Below, one piece after another: positions 24,101 to 36,855 of a stretch of DNA of 64,000 nt. The stretch comes from Rotaria sordida. Its lineage: Eukaryota > Rotifera > Eurotatoria > Philodinida > Philodinidae. Within the stretch, counting starts at the first letter, position 1, and each line of letters begins with the position of its first letter. The notes beneath the pieces are model-generated. The model was given only the letters and a program-made list of their open reading frames with translations. It searched no databases and had not been told where the DNA came from. The stretch covers positions 58,980-122,979 of the forward strand of contig CAJNOL010000555.1 in assembly GCA_905250125.1 (NCBI GenBank), written 5' to 3'. The position numbers and the translations under genes are program-made.

Positions 24101-24750
24101 GGGCCAACCTAATTGTCGGAAGGGATCGGTTCCCATGCTAGATACAACACATTATTGAAACCATGTATCACACTGCAAATTCTCTTTTCGTAAAAAAACT
24201 AAAAGAAAATAATTCATTTACATTCAATATTATTCGTAATATCATTAGTTACATAATTTTATTTATTGTCATTAATCATGTACTAATAATACACAAAAAA
24301 AGTATGTCTATTTCTGTAATGATTTTTTCATAATACAAAACTATACATAAGTATTTAATTGATCATATAGATAGATAATGATGATAAACAAAAATACATA
24401 AAAAAACATTGTAGAAATAAAATTATCATTGTGACTTATCTTTATAATCAAAAGATGTCCCTAATAAACGTGTAGATGTGTTTAAAATTAATAAAAATAG
24501 AGAAACAAAAAGCATATGCCGTATTGATTTTATCAATTTACATTGATGATTATTTAAAAAGAAAAATGTCGAGGTATCGATTTTCAATTAATATAAGAAC
24601 TTAGTATGATCACTAATCATTGATCTGCTTTGACGATCATTTACAAGCTGCGCGTGATAATAGAACCAATGATTAATGAGTAAGCTACGTCAAGCTTGAA
24701 TTATTTATTTTGTATACGTACTTATATATATATCAGAAATAAATATAGTC
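21121..24750. other. Gene-free AT-rich spacer of 3.6 kb
   Basis: No supported exons on either strand. The only structured stretch is the G/T-rich hairpin at 21272-21342. From 21.4 to 24.7 kb the sequence is simple AT-rich DNA with short, unconserved open frames. Confidence 0.5.
21272..21342. repeat. Telomere-like GGGTGTG hairpin
   Basis: GGGTGTGAGTGGGTGG and GAGTGTGGG on the left face CACCCACATTCACACATCCC on the right, with a short AT-rich loop. It is one of several such TGTGGG-related inverted repeats scattered in the window. Confidence 0.6.
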
Positions 24751-25890
24751 ATGAAAGTGGGTGAAATTACTTTATTTGAAGAGAAAGATTTTCTTGATTT
24801 TAAAAACGAATGTATTAGTGATGAAGGATGGACAATATGTTATGACAAATCATCATCTCGTGTATCAACTAAGAAAAATTCTTTATCAGCATTTGATGTC
24901 GTTCGTGTAAGATTATTATTATTTCATGAATCAATAAGAACATGTATATATATATATTAGATTTATTTAGGTTCAATCAGATTTTAGTGATATTTCAGCT
25001 GACTTACTTTATGATGTTATACATGATGGTCAATATCGTTCAATATGGGATACAAATATGTTAGAAGGATATGAATTATGTGCAGTCTTACATAATAGTG
25101 ATATTGGATATTATTCAAGTTAAGGATAAATTTATTATTTTAAATGATTATTATTATTATTAGTTGGTTTGTTTTAGTGAAAAGTCCAGCACCATTTAAA
25201 AATCGTGATTTTGTTACACAACGTGCTTGGTTCGACTATGGACGCAATCAAGAAAAGATTATTATCAATCATTCGGTCAATCATTTGGTAGATATTTTTC
25301 ATCTACCTTTTGTTGCTTTTTTTTTGTATAACAAAAAAAAAATATTGTACGTTTATCTTTAGCGTGAACCACCACGTAAGAATTTTGTACGTGGCATTTC
25401 CTATTTAACTGGTTATTTAATTATACCAACGGGACCATCATCATGTAGATTTTATTATATGACACAAAGTGATCCTGGAGGTTTTGAATTGTTTTTTTTT
25501 GTTTTTATGAACGAAAATTAATTTGTTTTTTTCTTTAGGTAATTTACCAGCGTGGGTAGTAAATAAAGCATCTAAAGTTTTGGTACCTAAAGTACGAATT
25601 TATTTTGTTTTTCTTTTATAAAAATAATTAAAAAAAAAAAAAATTTTTTTTTTGTATAGATAATAAAAAAATTAGCTAAAGCATGTAGTAAATATGATAA
25701 ATGGAAAGCTAAAAATCAACCATCATATAAACCATGGTTATATCCTGAACAAATGAATGTAGAAAAATTTAACCAAGGTGATATTGGAAAATTTGATGCT
25801 AAAGAAACATTAACAACATCAGCTAATAATGATGAAGGAGCTATACAAGAAAATGCTGTTGAAGTTGATAATTATGTACGAGAAGATTAA
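24751..25890 (+). CDS. STARD10: STARD10-like START-domain lipid-transfer protein
   Basis: Six exons give 271 residues: 24751-24906, 24971-25118, 25178-25287, 25363-25480, 25539-25591 and 25660-25890, with introns of 54-75 bp. The START fold is recognisable by LYDVIHDGQYRSIWD, DIGYYSMKSPAPFKNRDFVT, YLTGYLIIPTGPSSCRFYY and LPAWVVNKASKVLVPK, in the order and spacing of STARD10/PCTP. The region ending KPWLYPEQ is a STARD10 hallmark. The C-terminal tail is acidic and may hold phosphorylation sites, as in the human protein. STARD10 binds and moves phosphatidylcholine and phosphatidylethanolamine between membranes. The gene is very AT-rich, like the other conserved genes here. It lies 285 bp upstream of the four-helix gene at 26176 on the same strand. 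Confidence 0.9.
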
Positions 25891-26175
25891 AAATTGTATT
25901 TTTTTTGTTTTTGTTTTGTGATTTATGTCTTTCATTACATATTCAGGCGATGGGATATTTTTTTAATATTAAGCTAGATTATCTTTATTTGTTTTTATTT
26001 TTTTCGATGTCATAATGTCCATGTTTTTTTTTTTTGAAAGAATAGCATATGAATAAATTCGTAAGTAAAAAGAACGATAAAGTGATAGAACTAAAAAGAA
26101 AAGAAATGGCAACAGATTTTATCAATAACACTTTTAGTTTTGTCAATCGAAGGAATAACAGGAAAATAGAGTAAT

Positions 26176-26722
26176 ATGTCATTTCGAAAAATTCTAATTG
26201 TTTGTCTCATTTTAATTACATTAAGTGTATCATTTATTCAATTATCATTTGGTTTTTATTATATTAATTCGATTGCCTCGTGTCTACTTCAACATGATAT
26301 TATGTTATTAATGTCTATTGGTGGTGTATTTCAAGCAATTTTTTTTGTTGGTGCTTTTGCTTTTGTCTATTCAATTACACCGGCAAGATTTAAAACAGGA
26401 AATAAAAAAGCAACTAATCGAATTTCACAAACTCTTATTGGTAAATTATTATTTTATATATAAATTTCTTTTTTCGAAGTAGATTTATTATTTAGGTTGT
26501 ATAACGTGTATAGTTGGCACTTGTGCAATTATATTTTTTATTCTTATACAAGTTCGTATATATGGAAATTATAATGATTTTCAATGGAAAAATTCTACTC
26601 AATCAAATTATTGTTTATTTACAATTTTTTATAGCGCTTTGGGATCAATAATTGGTACTTATATTGCAATTATATTGTTTTCTACTGTTACAATTGTATT
26701 ATTATTTGGAATTGGAGCATAA
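26176..26722 (+). CDS. Small four-helix membrane protein, family uncertain
   Basis: Two exons (26176-26440 and 26496-26722, with a 55-bp GT-AG intron) give 163 residues. Four hydrophobic segments are seen at about residues 5-30, 36-62, 88-110 and 125-160. A Cys in each of the two extracellular or luminal loops (IASCLLQHD and NYCLFTIF) could form a disulfide. The topology resembles small animal tetraspan proteins such as the TMEM272 or claudin-like groups, but no diagnostic motif is present. The intron closes the frame exactly, so the gene model is good even though the function is unknown. Confidence 0.75.
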
Positions 26723-28870
26723 AAGTGTGAAACTTCGAAAAAAAAAAACTATTAGACTGTGTTGAGAGAAATATTCTATATGCTTTTTCATTAGATTAAC
26801 AGCAAACCGTTGTATTAAAGTGTATTTTGATTCCATACTAAATAGTTTACTAAGATTATATTCTTTTTTTTTATCAGATTTGTGTAGATTGTGTTTTATT
26901 TCAACTAAAAATATACAACTGGCAATAATTCAAGTCAAGTCATACATAATGAAATTTATAATGTTATATACAGATAAAAGTTTTATATGTACAACTGCTC
27001 TGAATAACTATATGACAAAATTGTAGATGAATTCAACTTCGATTACATCAGTCATTCTACTTTTAGATTCTTTCCAGTGAATTTTGATTTTATATAGTTG
27101 ATTTCGAAATATTTATCGCACATATCCGAAGCTCTAATTTGATCAATAAAAACTATGCAATCAGCTGAATAATAATTCCATTTTAAAATTTTATAACAGA
27201 ATAAGAATACCATAAAGAAAATTTCAATACCTTACGATATATATTAATAAAAATTGAATTGACCACTTGATACAATTTACTGATTAGATAAAAGAACATC
27301 GTTTTTCTTCAATCATACTTTCTCAGAAAGAAACAATAACATATTTGTCGAATTCAAATATAATGATAGGTTCTATTTGATGAATTATCTATTGATAAAA
27401 CAAGTCCTTTTATAATCATTGATGACTAAGACAGATGTCTATTCTTATTCTATTTAAATATTGACAATTGTTTTGATTATATAAGTAAAATGAATCTAGT
27501 ATTACCTATCTATGTATTCATTATAAAGCAAATAGAAAAAAAAATTCTTGTAAAAATTAGTAACTAATTAATTCATTTTATTGAATAAATTTTTTTTTTA
27601 AATATAAATTTATATGATTTTAAAATCTGTTTAGATAATAAAGTATTTCTTTTATATATAAACATCATACTTATATGAATCCTATTAACTGTTAGCACAA
27701 TCCATGCGGGATTAAAATTTGATTGGTGAGCAAACAATACGAAGAATTTCGTTGAGAAAAAAACGAAAACAATTCAAGATTGGGGGGTGATCACCCTGAA
27801 GTATTTTAAAAGAAAAATATCTTAAAATGCTTCTGTTTCGGAGAGATTAGTTCATCTTTAAACTGTATAATATCTTTCATGAGACAAAATAAGTGTATTA
27901 ATCAGTTTTATTATGTTCTAGAATAAACATATTTCTATCAGACAACAGAATTGTAGATGATATTCGTTCATGAATGTTTAATGGGCATAATTTTAAAATT
28001 CGTTGAGTAGGTTCCAAAACTCGATTGGATCTACATTCGATGAATGCTACTCTGGAAGTACTATTTGATTCTTATAAGATTACCATGAAGATTGCCTGAG
28101 AAACGTATACATTGCGCTAGTCACCGAATACAAGTAATCAAAAAAAAATATCATGCATCATTGGAGCGACAATCAAGTTTGAATTAAAAAAAATCATTAA
28201 GAGTATATTCGGATTCGAGTGTGAAAAAGTTCAATGAATCGAGTCCGAATTCAATAGTGTCTAATATAAATTAAACATAAAATATTAGGAGAAAATGAAA
28301 GATAAAATAATGAGTTTTACTTAGAATTGTATTCTTTTAGATACATAAAAATATATTTTTTACCTTTCTAGTATAATAGATTGATGCAACTTTGTTCTTT
28401 TTACTTATAGAGTACAATTAAATATTAGTCTGTTTTTTTTTTGCTTTCTATATAGTTCAGACATCATAGAAAATATTCACATACATCTGTGTACAGAATA
28501 TATTGATAGAAACCTAACAAAAATTATTTTCCTAGTTAATTTCTTTGTTAATGCACTAAAAAAAAAGAAACGATGAATAAATGAAAGTCTCTCAGCAGGA
28601 ATAACTTGAAATATAATTTCACTTATATATATGCTTATGTCGTTGTTAAGTATGTAGGCAGTAATCGAACGATTAAAGGTGGGAGGACAAATTTAAACGA
28701 CAATAACAGTTCAAGAAGAAGAAGAAGAAGAAGAAGAAGAAATTGAAACGAATATTGTCCATCATTACATACTTGCAAAGAAAAAAAGAGCGAGAAAGAG
28801 AAAAAGATTCTTTTAGAATCTATAACTATAGTGTGAATAATTATAAAAATCATACAATAAATATTAATTA
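26723..28870. other. Gene-free spacer with a GAA microsatellite
   Basis: AT-rich with no supported exon. A (GAA)n tract lies at 28713-28741, and a short imperfect inverted repeat (ATTCGGATTCGAGT ... GAATCGAGTCCGAAT) lies at about 28208-28249. The last 100 bp should be the promoter and 5' UTR of the PLAC8 gene. Confidence 0.5.
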
Positions 28871-31769
28871 ATGGCAACAACCTATCGTTCACGTGGTAAA
28901 TTAATTCTTCAAGAAAAATTTTCATATTTTTTTATATTTTATTAGAAACTGTACGTCTTGAACCAACATCACGTGTGGTTCCTACGAATTATACTTATGA
29001 TCAACCAAATATACTTCGACAACAACAACAACAACAACCTCAAGTGTAAATAATCATATATATATATACATAAATTAATACAAAAAAAAAAAAAAACATT
29101 TTTCTTTTAGAAACATTGTTGTAACAGAACCTGGTCAAGATGTATGGCAATTTGAACATCCATGGTCAACTACACTTTGTTCATGTTGTACAAACATGAA
29201 ACTATGTAATATATTATTTCTTTTATTGTTTTATTAATGTATAATTTTTTGATTTTTTTTGTTTTCAAAGGTTGTTTTGCTTTCTTTTGTCCATGTTGTT
29301 TTGAATATAAGTTATACAAACAGGCCGGAGAGAATATATGTGGATGTATGTGTCCTGGTTCACGATTTGCATTAAGAACAAAAATTCGTACAGCATTTCG
29401 TATTGAAGTAATTATGTCTATAATTTTTACCTTGACATATTTAAACATTACAGAGCAACATAAAGCCTTATATTGAAAATTCTTTGCTTAAAATTAAAAA
29501 GAGAAGCCAACATAGATTTCAATTCGTGACACGATATTTCCGCGCACGACATTTCCGCGCCGACTTTTCCGCGCACGACACTTCCGCGCAGCAACACTAC
29601 CGCGCGCGACACTTCCGCGCAAATGAATTTTCTTCTCTTCTGTTTATGTTGAGCTAATGCTAGAGAAATCACGTGGATTGCTACAAGAATCATCTGGGAT
29701 GATACGGAAATCACCTATGATGCTACAGGGATCATATATGATACTGGAGGGATTGCCTGGGATGTTACGGAAATCACCTATGATGTTACAAGGATCATAT
29801 ATGATACTGGAGGGATTGCCTGGGATTGCCTGGGATGCTAAAGGATTGCATGGGATTGCTAGAGGAATCATCTGAAATGCTAGGGGATTGCCTGAGATGC
29901 TAGATGCACCACCTACGATACTAAACACATCTATTGGTGATGCATGTAGAATCCCAGATGACCCCTTCAGTAACTCAGGTGATCCATCGAGCATCCCAAG
30001 CAATACGTCTAGTATCTCGGGCGATGATTCTAGCATCCAGAGCAATGTCTCTACTATCTCGGGCGATGTGTCTAGCATTCCAGATGATCCTTCGAGCATC
30101 CCAGGTGAACTTACAAGCAGTTCAGGTGATTCCCCTAGCATCCCAGGCGATGTGTCTAGTATCTCCGATGATGATTCTAGCATTCCAGGCGACGTCTCTA
30201 GCATCTCAGATGATCCCTCCAGCACCATAAACGATCAGTCTAGCATCCCAGATGATTCCTGTAGCAATCCAGATGATCCTTCTAGCATCTCAGGTGATTC
30301 CACTAATATCATAGATGATTCCTCTAGCATTAACCCAACATAAACAGAAGAGAAAAAATTCATTTGCGCGGAAGTGTCGCGCGCGGTAGTGTTGCTGCGC
30401 GGAAGTGTCTTGCGCGGAAAAGTCGGCGCGGAAGTGTCGGCGCGGAAATGTCGTGCGCGGAAACGTCGGTGAACCATTTCAATTGCACATAAAAAGTCTC
30501 TTTTTCTTTTTCATGAATATAGAAAGTATTTTGATAATTTTGAATGAAGTAGTAGCGATTCATTCATATACAATTTTACGTCGTACTTCAATAAATATAA
30601 TACAATAGCAGGAATAGTTTTTTTCAAGGTCTGATGTATAAGAAATTTATCAAAATTTCCTTCGCTTTACTCAAATAAATTGAATTCAGATATTCGACAA
30701 GTAAAAAAAAAACAACATCACTAAACGGTTGGTCATCCTCTGATCGCAACATATTGTGGTATACTGATAGGTGTTCTGAGCGGCAATCTACTTCTGGTAT
30801 ATCGGCGGTAGTGCAAAAAACAACGTGCGATATGGGGATATTCCACTTGTTTGATTAGTTAATATATTCGAGTCTTAAGGTCCCTTCAAAAAAAAAGTCG
30901 CATTCCGCTAGAGTCATCGAAATTGAAATAAATTCATGAAGAAATAGTCCGTCATTTGTTCTTTCATATGCGATAAGAATTTTTATTTTGCATCTCTTTT
31001 TTTCGTCACCCCCTATTCGAAAAAGAAGTCATTTTTTGTTTTTCTTAGAACGTGGGTTCAACGACGTATCTCCAGCAGAACTCTATCATAGTAAAAAATA
31101 AAGTCGAAATATTTTTTTTGTCTGAAAGCTTGCGTCGAGGACTAGCTCTCCTGATGATCTCTTTTTAAAATACGCCTTTTTATTACTCTTCACTTAAAAA
31201 GTAAGAGTTCAAAAAAAGAGCCATGAGAGGAGCTAGCCCTAGGCACAAGCCTTCAAACAAAAAAAAAATTTTTAATGTATAAAATGAAGACCCACAGTGA
31301 AATCTAGGAGATACGATAGAGCTATTTTTGACCCTAGTTTGGTGAATATCTCTATCAAACGTCATGATATAGTGCTGAAACTTTTACCATAGTCATTGCT
31401 CACCAGCCCAAATATATCTTGAAAGCTTCGCGTTATTTGGATGTTCTTGGACTGAGATCGATTTTTGAGGGGGATGGCCGTAACCTGTTTCAGTTGAATT
31501 CTTTTCCAATCGGTTGACAAATTGTTTATCTTTATTGAATGAAGAAAACTGAGAGACACTCGGTATTAATACATATCTAGTGTAAATAAAATAATAATCA
31601 TTTTCAATCTTCATTTGAAAAAAAAACTGTTGTAATTATTATCCATTTCGAAACAATTGTTTATTTATTTATTTAGGGTGATCTATGTAATGATTGTTGT
31701 GTTTCGACATTTTGTCCATGTTGTAGCGCGATTCAAATGGCTCGCGAATTATATTATCAAGGTCTTTAA
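28871..31769 (+). CDS. PLAC8/cornifelin-family cysteine-rich protein
   Basis: Five exons give 149 residues: 28871-28895, 28946-29045, 29111-29205, 29271-29407 and 31677-31769. After a short Gln-rich N-terminus (six CAA/CAG-type Gln), the PLAC8 domain starts at WQFEHPWSTTLCSCC. It continues with CCFAFFCPCCFEYKLYKQAGE, then ALRTKIRTAFRIE, and ends GDLCNDCCVSTFCPCC plus SAIQMARELYYQ, a full match to the family pattern including the CPCC repeats. PLAC8 proteins are small Cys-rich, often membrane-associated proteins (cornifelin, plant FW2.2/PCR cadmium-resistance proteins). The first three introns are 50-65 bp. The fourth is 2269 bp and contains a 951-bp transposable element (29525-30475). The final exon joins in phase 0 and completes the domain, so the gene appears intact despite the insertion. 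Confidence 0.9.
29525..30475. mobile_element. 951-bp non-autonomous element with long GC-rich TIRs and 9-bp duplication (MULE-like)
   Basis: The 9-bp direct repeat ATTTCAATT flanks it (29516-29524 and 30476-30484). The terminal inverted arms are about 135-150 bp and are themselves made of repeated units of type CGACACTTCCGCGC; the right arm has one extra unit. The arms share a long stretch through the TTCTGTTTATGTTG region. The core is a 21-bp minisatellite (AGCATCCCAGGTGAT-type) in head-to-head orientation. There is no transposase. A 9-bp duplication with long TIRs is the classic Mutator-like pattern. The element lies entirely in PLAC8 intron 4. Confidence 0.8.
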
Positions 31770-31937
31770 ATTCGATTATATATATATATAAAAACATGAT
31801 CAATAAAATATATATTTATTATCTTTCTTTTTTTTTTATAATTCAATAGAAGAAAAAAAAATAAATCTTGATTAAAAATTTTTTTTTTTTTTGAAAAATG
31901 TATTTATACATACAAAGTTGAAAAAGAAAAAGCAAAC

Positions 31938-34900
31938 TTAAAGTTGATTAAGAAATTTTTGTGCTTGATAAAGTGATTGACAGGTTTGTCTTTCGAAAAA
32001 AAGTTTTTTTAAATTAAGTTCAACACGTGTTAATCTATGTTTATTAAATAATGTTTTCAATGCTGTCCACATATATGCTTGATAAAGTTCATTTTTTGAT
32101 TTTATTGATTTAAACCAAAGACATAAATGTATACAATTACTTACAAGTAATATTGATGGACGCTATGAAAAATAAATAAATAAATACATATCAAAATATA
32201 AAAATCTGTTAGCCGTAATCCTTATAAGATGAATATGTGAAACATGATGAAATTGCTGACATTATAAAAGAAAGAATTAACTAACATAGATTTCTGTTTG
32301 TAAATTCCTATCTAATGTCCAAGGCTCTCGATTGTTTTTGAGAGTGGGAGGGGCACACACTATTCATAAACTTTCGCACACAGTCTGTTAACGAAAGCTT
32401 TTTAGAAATAGCTACCGAAAATTTCCTAGTGTTTCATAGAAAGTCGTGATCGGACCCAACGGGGGGGGGCGGGGGGGTAGCTTTGGAAAGATTCCCCTAT
32501 CCCCCTTCAGAGATGAGCCAAATCTCGGAAAAAGTTCCGTACACAAAAACAAAACCGGGGCCAAGGGGGGAGGGGGTGTAGCTTGCGAAGATCCCTCGAA
32601 CAGCGTCTATTTAAAAATTTTCCAGACCATATTCAAAAATTTGCCGGACAATACTCAAAAATTTGCCAGACAGTAAAACAGATTTTCAACTTATGGAGGG
32701 GGCTGGACCCCCCCCCCCCCCCCCACATCGAGGGTCTTGCTAATGTCTACGAATATCAATGATGAAAGATGATAATCATAATAGATTACAGTCAATGTAT
32801 GACTACCATAGTACATGAGAAGTAAATGACAATGTTAAAGTATTTGTCATCGGTTGTAACAGATGAGTGGTGTGTACTAAGATGTCTGTGAGGAGAAGTG
32901 GAGGCTAAATTTTTTCTTCTATACTGCAACATTCCTTTTAGATAAAAAGAGTATTGAAGTATAGGGGTAGAAATTTGGACCCCATCCCCTCTTACCCCCT
33001 CCCCCTCGTGTTTTACATTTTAATTGTACTAATAACTTTTAGATTGTGTTTAATAAAAAATACCTTTTCCGGATTTTTTCGAAGCATTGAATATACAAGT
33101 TGTTCAATAATTGGAGGTGCTTTTGATGACAATGATGGTAATTTTTCATCATCATAATTATCTTGTCGAAGTAAACCATGAAAAAATGGATTTTTTTGAG
33201 AAAAAAATTCATAACATAAAGTACCACTTGCCCAAAGATCAGATTTACTATAATCCAGATAACATTTTGGACCTGGTTGACATGTTAAAATCTAAAAAAA
33301 AAGAATAAATTTTATTTCATTTTTATCATAGCAAAAATGAAAATCCAGAATTTACTTCAGGTGCCATTAATGCAAGATTTCCACCTTTAGAAATTTCATC
33401 AATTTGATATAAAACTTTTAAATCTGGTGGATGATAAAGTGCACAACCAAAATCTGCTAATACTAATTCACCTGTTTCATTACATATAAGTAAATTATCA
33501 CTTTTTAAATCTCGATGAACAATTGAATGATTATTTAAATATAATAAAGCTTCTAATAATTGTGAAAAAAGTAATAAACGTTCATGAATATTTGGTTTAT
33601 TTAATTGTATATATTGATTTAATGTTAAATCATATCGTCTCATAACAATAAATAATGTTTTATTTCGACCAAAACTATCCGGTGATAAACGTGTTGGAAT
33701 AGCCATTGGATAATATTCATGTGCTTCATTTAATAATGGAAATGAATCAACAAAACATGAATACATACGAACAACATTTGGATGATAAAAACATTTACGT
33801 AATGGTAATAATTCTTTTTCCATAGCTTTTTCAATTGCTTCTGCATTTGATTGAATACCATAATTAAATAACATTTTTATTGCTAAATTAAATTGACCAG
33901 CTAGAAAGAAAGAAAAAAATACACACACAATCAAAGAAACTTGTTTTTTTTGTAATAAATAGAATATTTTACCTGGTAAAACATCTGAATTCATATTAGA
34001 CGATTGAATCATACTTGTCGATACTCGATATCGAACTAGAATTATATAATAAAAATTATTAGCATAATTCTTGTGAGATTAAAATGTGAAATACAATATA
34101 ACTGCTATTGTTCATTACAAGAAGATTGTTTTCTATCAACAATGTTTATCACGATATGTGGAAAGTTCAAATTTTTATCTTCGTTTCAGTCAAAACGATC
34201 ATTTTACATACTCTGTTATGATACAAAACTCAATTCAGATTTGATCTTCTAAAGAAATCTTTAATTTCATATTCACATGAAAAAAAAAAACATAATCAAA
34301 CAAAAATAAATTCTTTTTGATGATTAAAATATTTCTATTAGATTATTTGTTAACAATAAGAAAAATGTTTCTAATATTAATTACTTCCGATTTTCTAAAA
34401 ACAGGAAATTCATTTTTTTGTTGTTTTTGATTCTCAATCGGAACACTATATCTAAACTAGTTATTATCAAAAACAAAATCACCTTCTTTTAATGTCAGTT
34501 CATTGAGTCGATCTTCATTAATATCATTATGAATTTCATTGATATCTTCATATGATGAAGATGATGATGATGATGATGATGAAATATTTGATGATTGACG
34601 TGAAAGTATTTCAATATCACTTTCATTTGTATGGTTTTCTAATTGTATTTTAGAATTTGATGGTATAGTATTAGATGATGATGATGATCGAAGTCGTGCT
34701 TCATATACAGCTGCATTACAACCACAACCAAGTAAACGACCTAATTCATAATCGTCGAGTGATGCTCGACTATATTTTTCATCTTCATTATTAAATTGAT
34801 CCACGATAGTTGTTTTAGAAAGAAGATTACCAATTTTATTCAATGTTTCATTAAGATGAAAATTATCAATAGATGATTGTTGAACAAATGAATAACCAAG

Positions 34901-35774
34901 TAGACCCAAAATAAAACGAGAACTACTTGGTGCTAAAAAAAGAAAATAACAAAGAATAAGATCAAATTTCAAAATAGATATTATTTTTTCATTATAGAAA
35001 ATTCTTTAGAAGAGAATAGACTAATCTTTAAAGAAATATTTTCTTAATGTGCGTGGTTGTTCTTTTCTTTTCTCTTCTATTCGTTCACTTTATATATATA
35101 TGTAACTGAAAGTAACATGACTACTTTTTGTAATCTAATGCGTAGGAGAAGAGAAGTTAAAATAATTCGAATCGGAAATTGTTTTTCTTACACTTTAGTT
35201 AAATACTAGAAGTTATTTAAAAAAAAAAAAAAACAAGATTGATTGCTTCATGAAATTTAAATAAATTAGTAACTATACATTTTATTCAAGAAGAAAACAT
35301 ACGTCTACTCTTATAGATAAATATTACATATAGAAAGAATAACAATGATGTGAAATATTCAAAGAAAAAAGAGAATGTTTTAAAACTAATAGAATAAATA
35401 CTTTAATTTAAATTTGTCTACTCAATTGACAAGATTAAAAAACTTAGCATATTTGTTTCGTCTAATGGTTATATCGTATAAAACAATTGAAAAAAATACA
35501 AACCAGCAAAAAATAATCGTCGTTTAATTTCATTTAAAGCTAAACGAAATGGCATTAAATGTGAAAGATTTTGTCCATTTGATGAAATAAAAATTGAACG
35601 ATAAATTGAAGGAAATAAATAAAATCTTTGAGGATGTTTTGAATAAATTTGATGAATTTTATTCAAATGAGGTTTTTGATTATTAATACGATTAATAAAT
35701 ATAGGTTTAAATGGACGAGAAATAACTGCTCGACTAAGTCGAACAATTAATGAAGCTGTACCTTTAAATACCAT
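31938..35774 (-). CDS. PINK1: PINK1, mitochondrial PTEN-induced kinase 1
   Basis: Six exons on the minus strand give 593 residues (human 581): 35774-35504, 34932-34483, 34035-33973, 33900-33356, 33291-33064 and 32162-31938. The N-terminus (MVFKGTASLIVRLSRAV) is basic and amphipathic, as expected for mitochondrial import; a hydrophobic FILGLLGYSF follows. The kinase has a glycine loop LGRLLGCGCNAAVYEA, the catalytic Lys270 in LAIKM, HRDLKSDN (Asp392), DFG (Asp411) and MAPE. A Ser-run insertion sits between the glycine loop and the Lys, where PINK1 has its first insert. The end, from RPSILLVSNCIHL to LYQAQKFLNQL, matches the PINK1-specific C-terminal extension. PINK1 phosphorylates ubiquitin and Parkin on damaged mitochondria and starts mitophagy. 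Introns 1 (571 bp), 2 (447 bp) and 5 (901 bp) are long for this locus, and intron 5 holds G/C homopolymers and repeats. Confidence 0.95.
32440..32730. repeat. G-run/C-run repeat cluster in PINK1 intron 5
   Basis: Poly-G tracts near 32461-32477 and 32566-32578 and a poly-C tract near 32709-32724 surround three diverged direct copies of a 23-bp unit, CAGACnATATTCAAAAATTTGC-like (32622-32670). The homopolymers could fold as G-quadruplex or stem structures and may be copy-number-variable. Confidence 0.6.
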
Positions 35775-35888
35775 TATATATAAAAATCTACAACAAATGC
35801 AGATAAAGACAAACAAGAAAAAAAAATTATGAATTATATATTTCGAAATAAGAAAAAGAAGAAAACAACTAATTTAGAAATAAATAAA

Positions 35889-36011
35889 TCAATGTTTACG
35901 ATATTTTTTTAATGATTGATTTTTATCTAATCGTTTTGATGAAATACGATCATGAATTGTTTTATTTACATTTAATTGATTATCTTTTGGTAAAATTTGA
36001 ACAATACGTTG

Positions 36012-36049
<38 letters not shown>

Positions 36050-36822
36050 TATTATTTTGTAATGATTCATTTGTACGACGTTTTTTTATTAATTGTCGTA
36101 AATCAAAATTATCAGAATTTAATTTAACTGTTATTGAAACAGGATGTTCTTTAATAGATGAAGATTTTTTAGATTCATTTTCTTTTCGTTGTTTTATTTC
36201 TTTTGAAGATAATTTATTATGATTTTGTTCATTATAATTAGAAGTTTTTTTTAATGATTGATCTTTCGAATGATTTATTATTAATTTTTGTTCATCTTGT
36301 ATAAGTAAATCATCATCTTGTATAGGACAATTAACAATAAGTGCATCATCATCATTATTATTTAAAATATCTTGTGGAAAACGTTCATCAATATCACTAA
36401 TTATTTGTTTATTTTTTGTTTCAAAACGATAATCTTTATCATTTTTATCTAAAGAATTTGAACTAATTGATGATAATGATGATGATGATGAATAAGATCT
36501 ACTAATAGATGAACGACTATAACTAGATCGTCGTGATGATGCTGATGATGAAGATGATGAATAAGATCTTGATGATGAACGAGAATTTCGATGAGTTGGT
36601 GAATGATCATAAGTATTCTTTTAAATAAAAAAGAAAATAGACTATTATTATTTTTTTTTTATATAAAAAATTAAATAAACAAACTTTGCGTTTCTTAGAA
36701 TATAATGTTTTAAGTGCAGCTGTTCGTAATGCTTCTAAATCATCATCATCATCATTATCATTATCATGATAATTTTTCTTTGTTGTTGTATTTGTGACTT
36801 GATATGAAGAATAATGAGGCAT
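35889..36822 (-). CDS. Ser/Arg-rich, Asn-rich low-complexity protein, probably nuclear
   Basis: Two exons (36822-36685 and 36617-35889; 67-bp intron) give 288 residues. The N-terminus holds an acidic Asp run and then DLEALRTAALKTLYSKKRK, a short helical motif followed by a basic, NLS-like cluster. A Ser/Arg stretch (RS-domain-like, for example SRSSSRSYSSSSS) follows, and later come KKRR and a 10-residue Asn run encoded by ATT/AAT repeats. RS domains and basic clusters usually mark splicing or RNA-processing factors. I do not recognise the family. I took the ATG at 36822 as start; the frame stays open upstream to a GTG at 36855, so a further 5' exon is possible. It lies 115 bp upstream of PINK1 on the same strand. 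Confidence 0.7.
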
Positions 36823-36855
36823 TGAAATAATAGATTGTAATTGTGTATTATCCAC

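Noticed and set aside
29644..30343. Long open frames on both strands rich in Gly-Ser-Met-Leu or Asp-Pro-Ser-Ser
   Set aside because: They are translations of a 21-bp minisatellite inside a transposable element. The period is a multiple of three, so stops are avoided in several frames at once.
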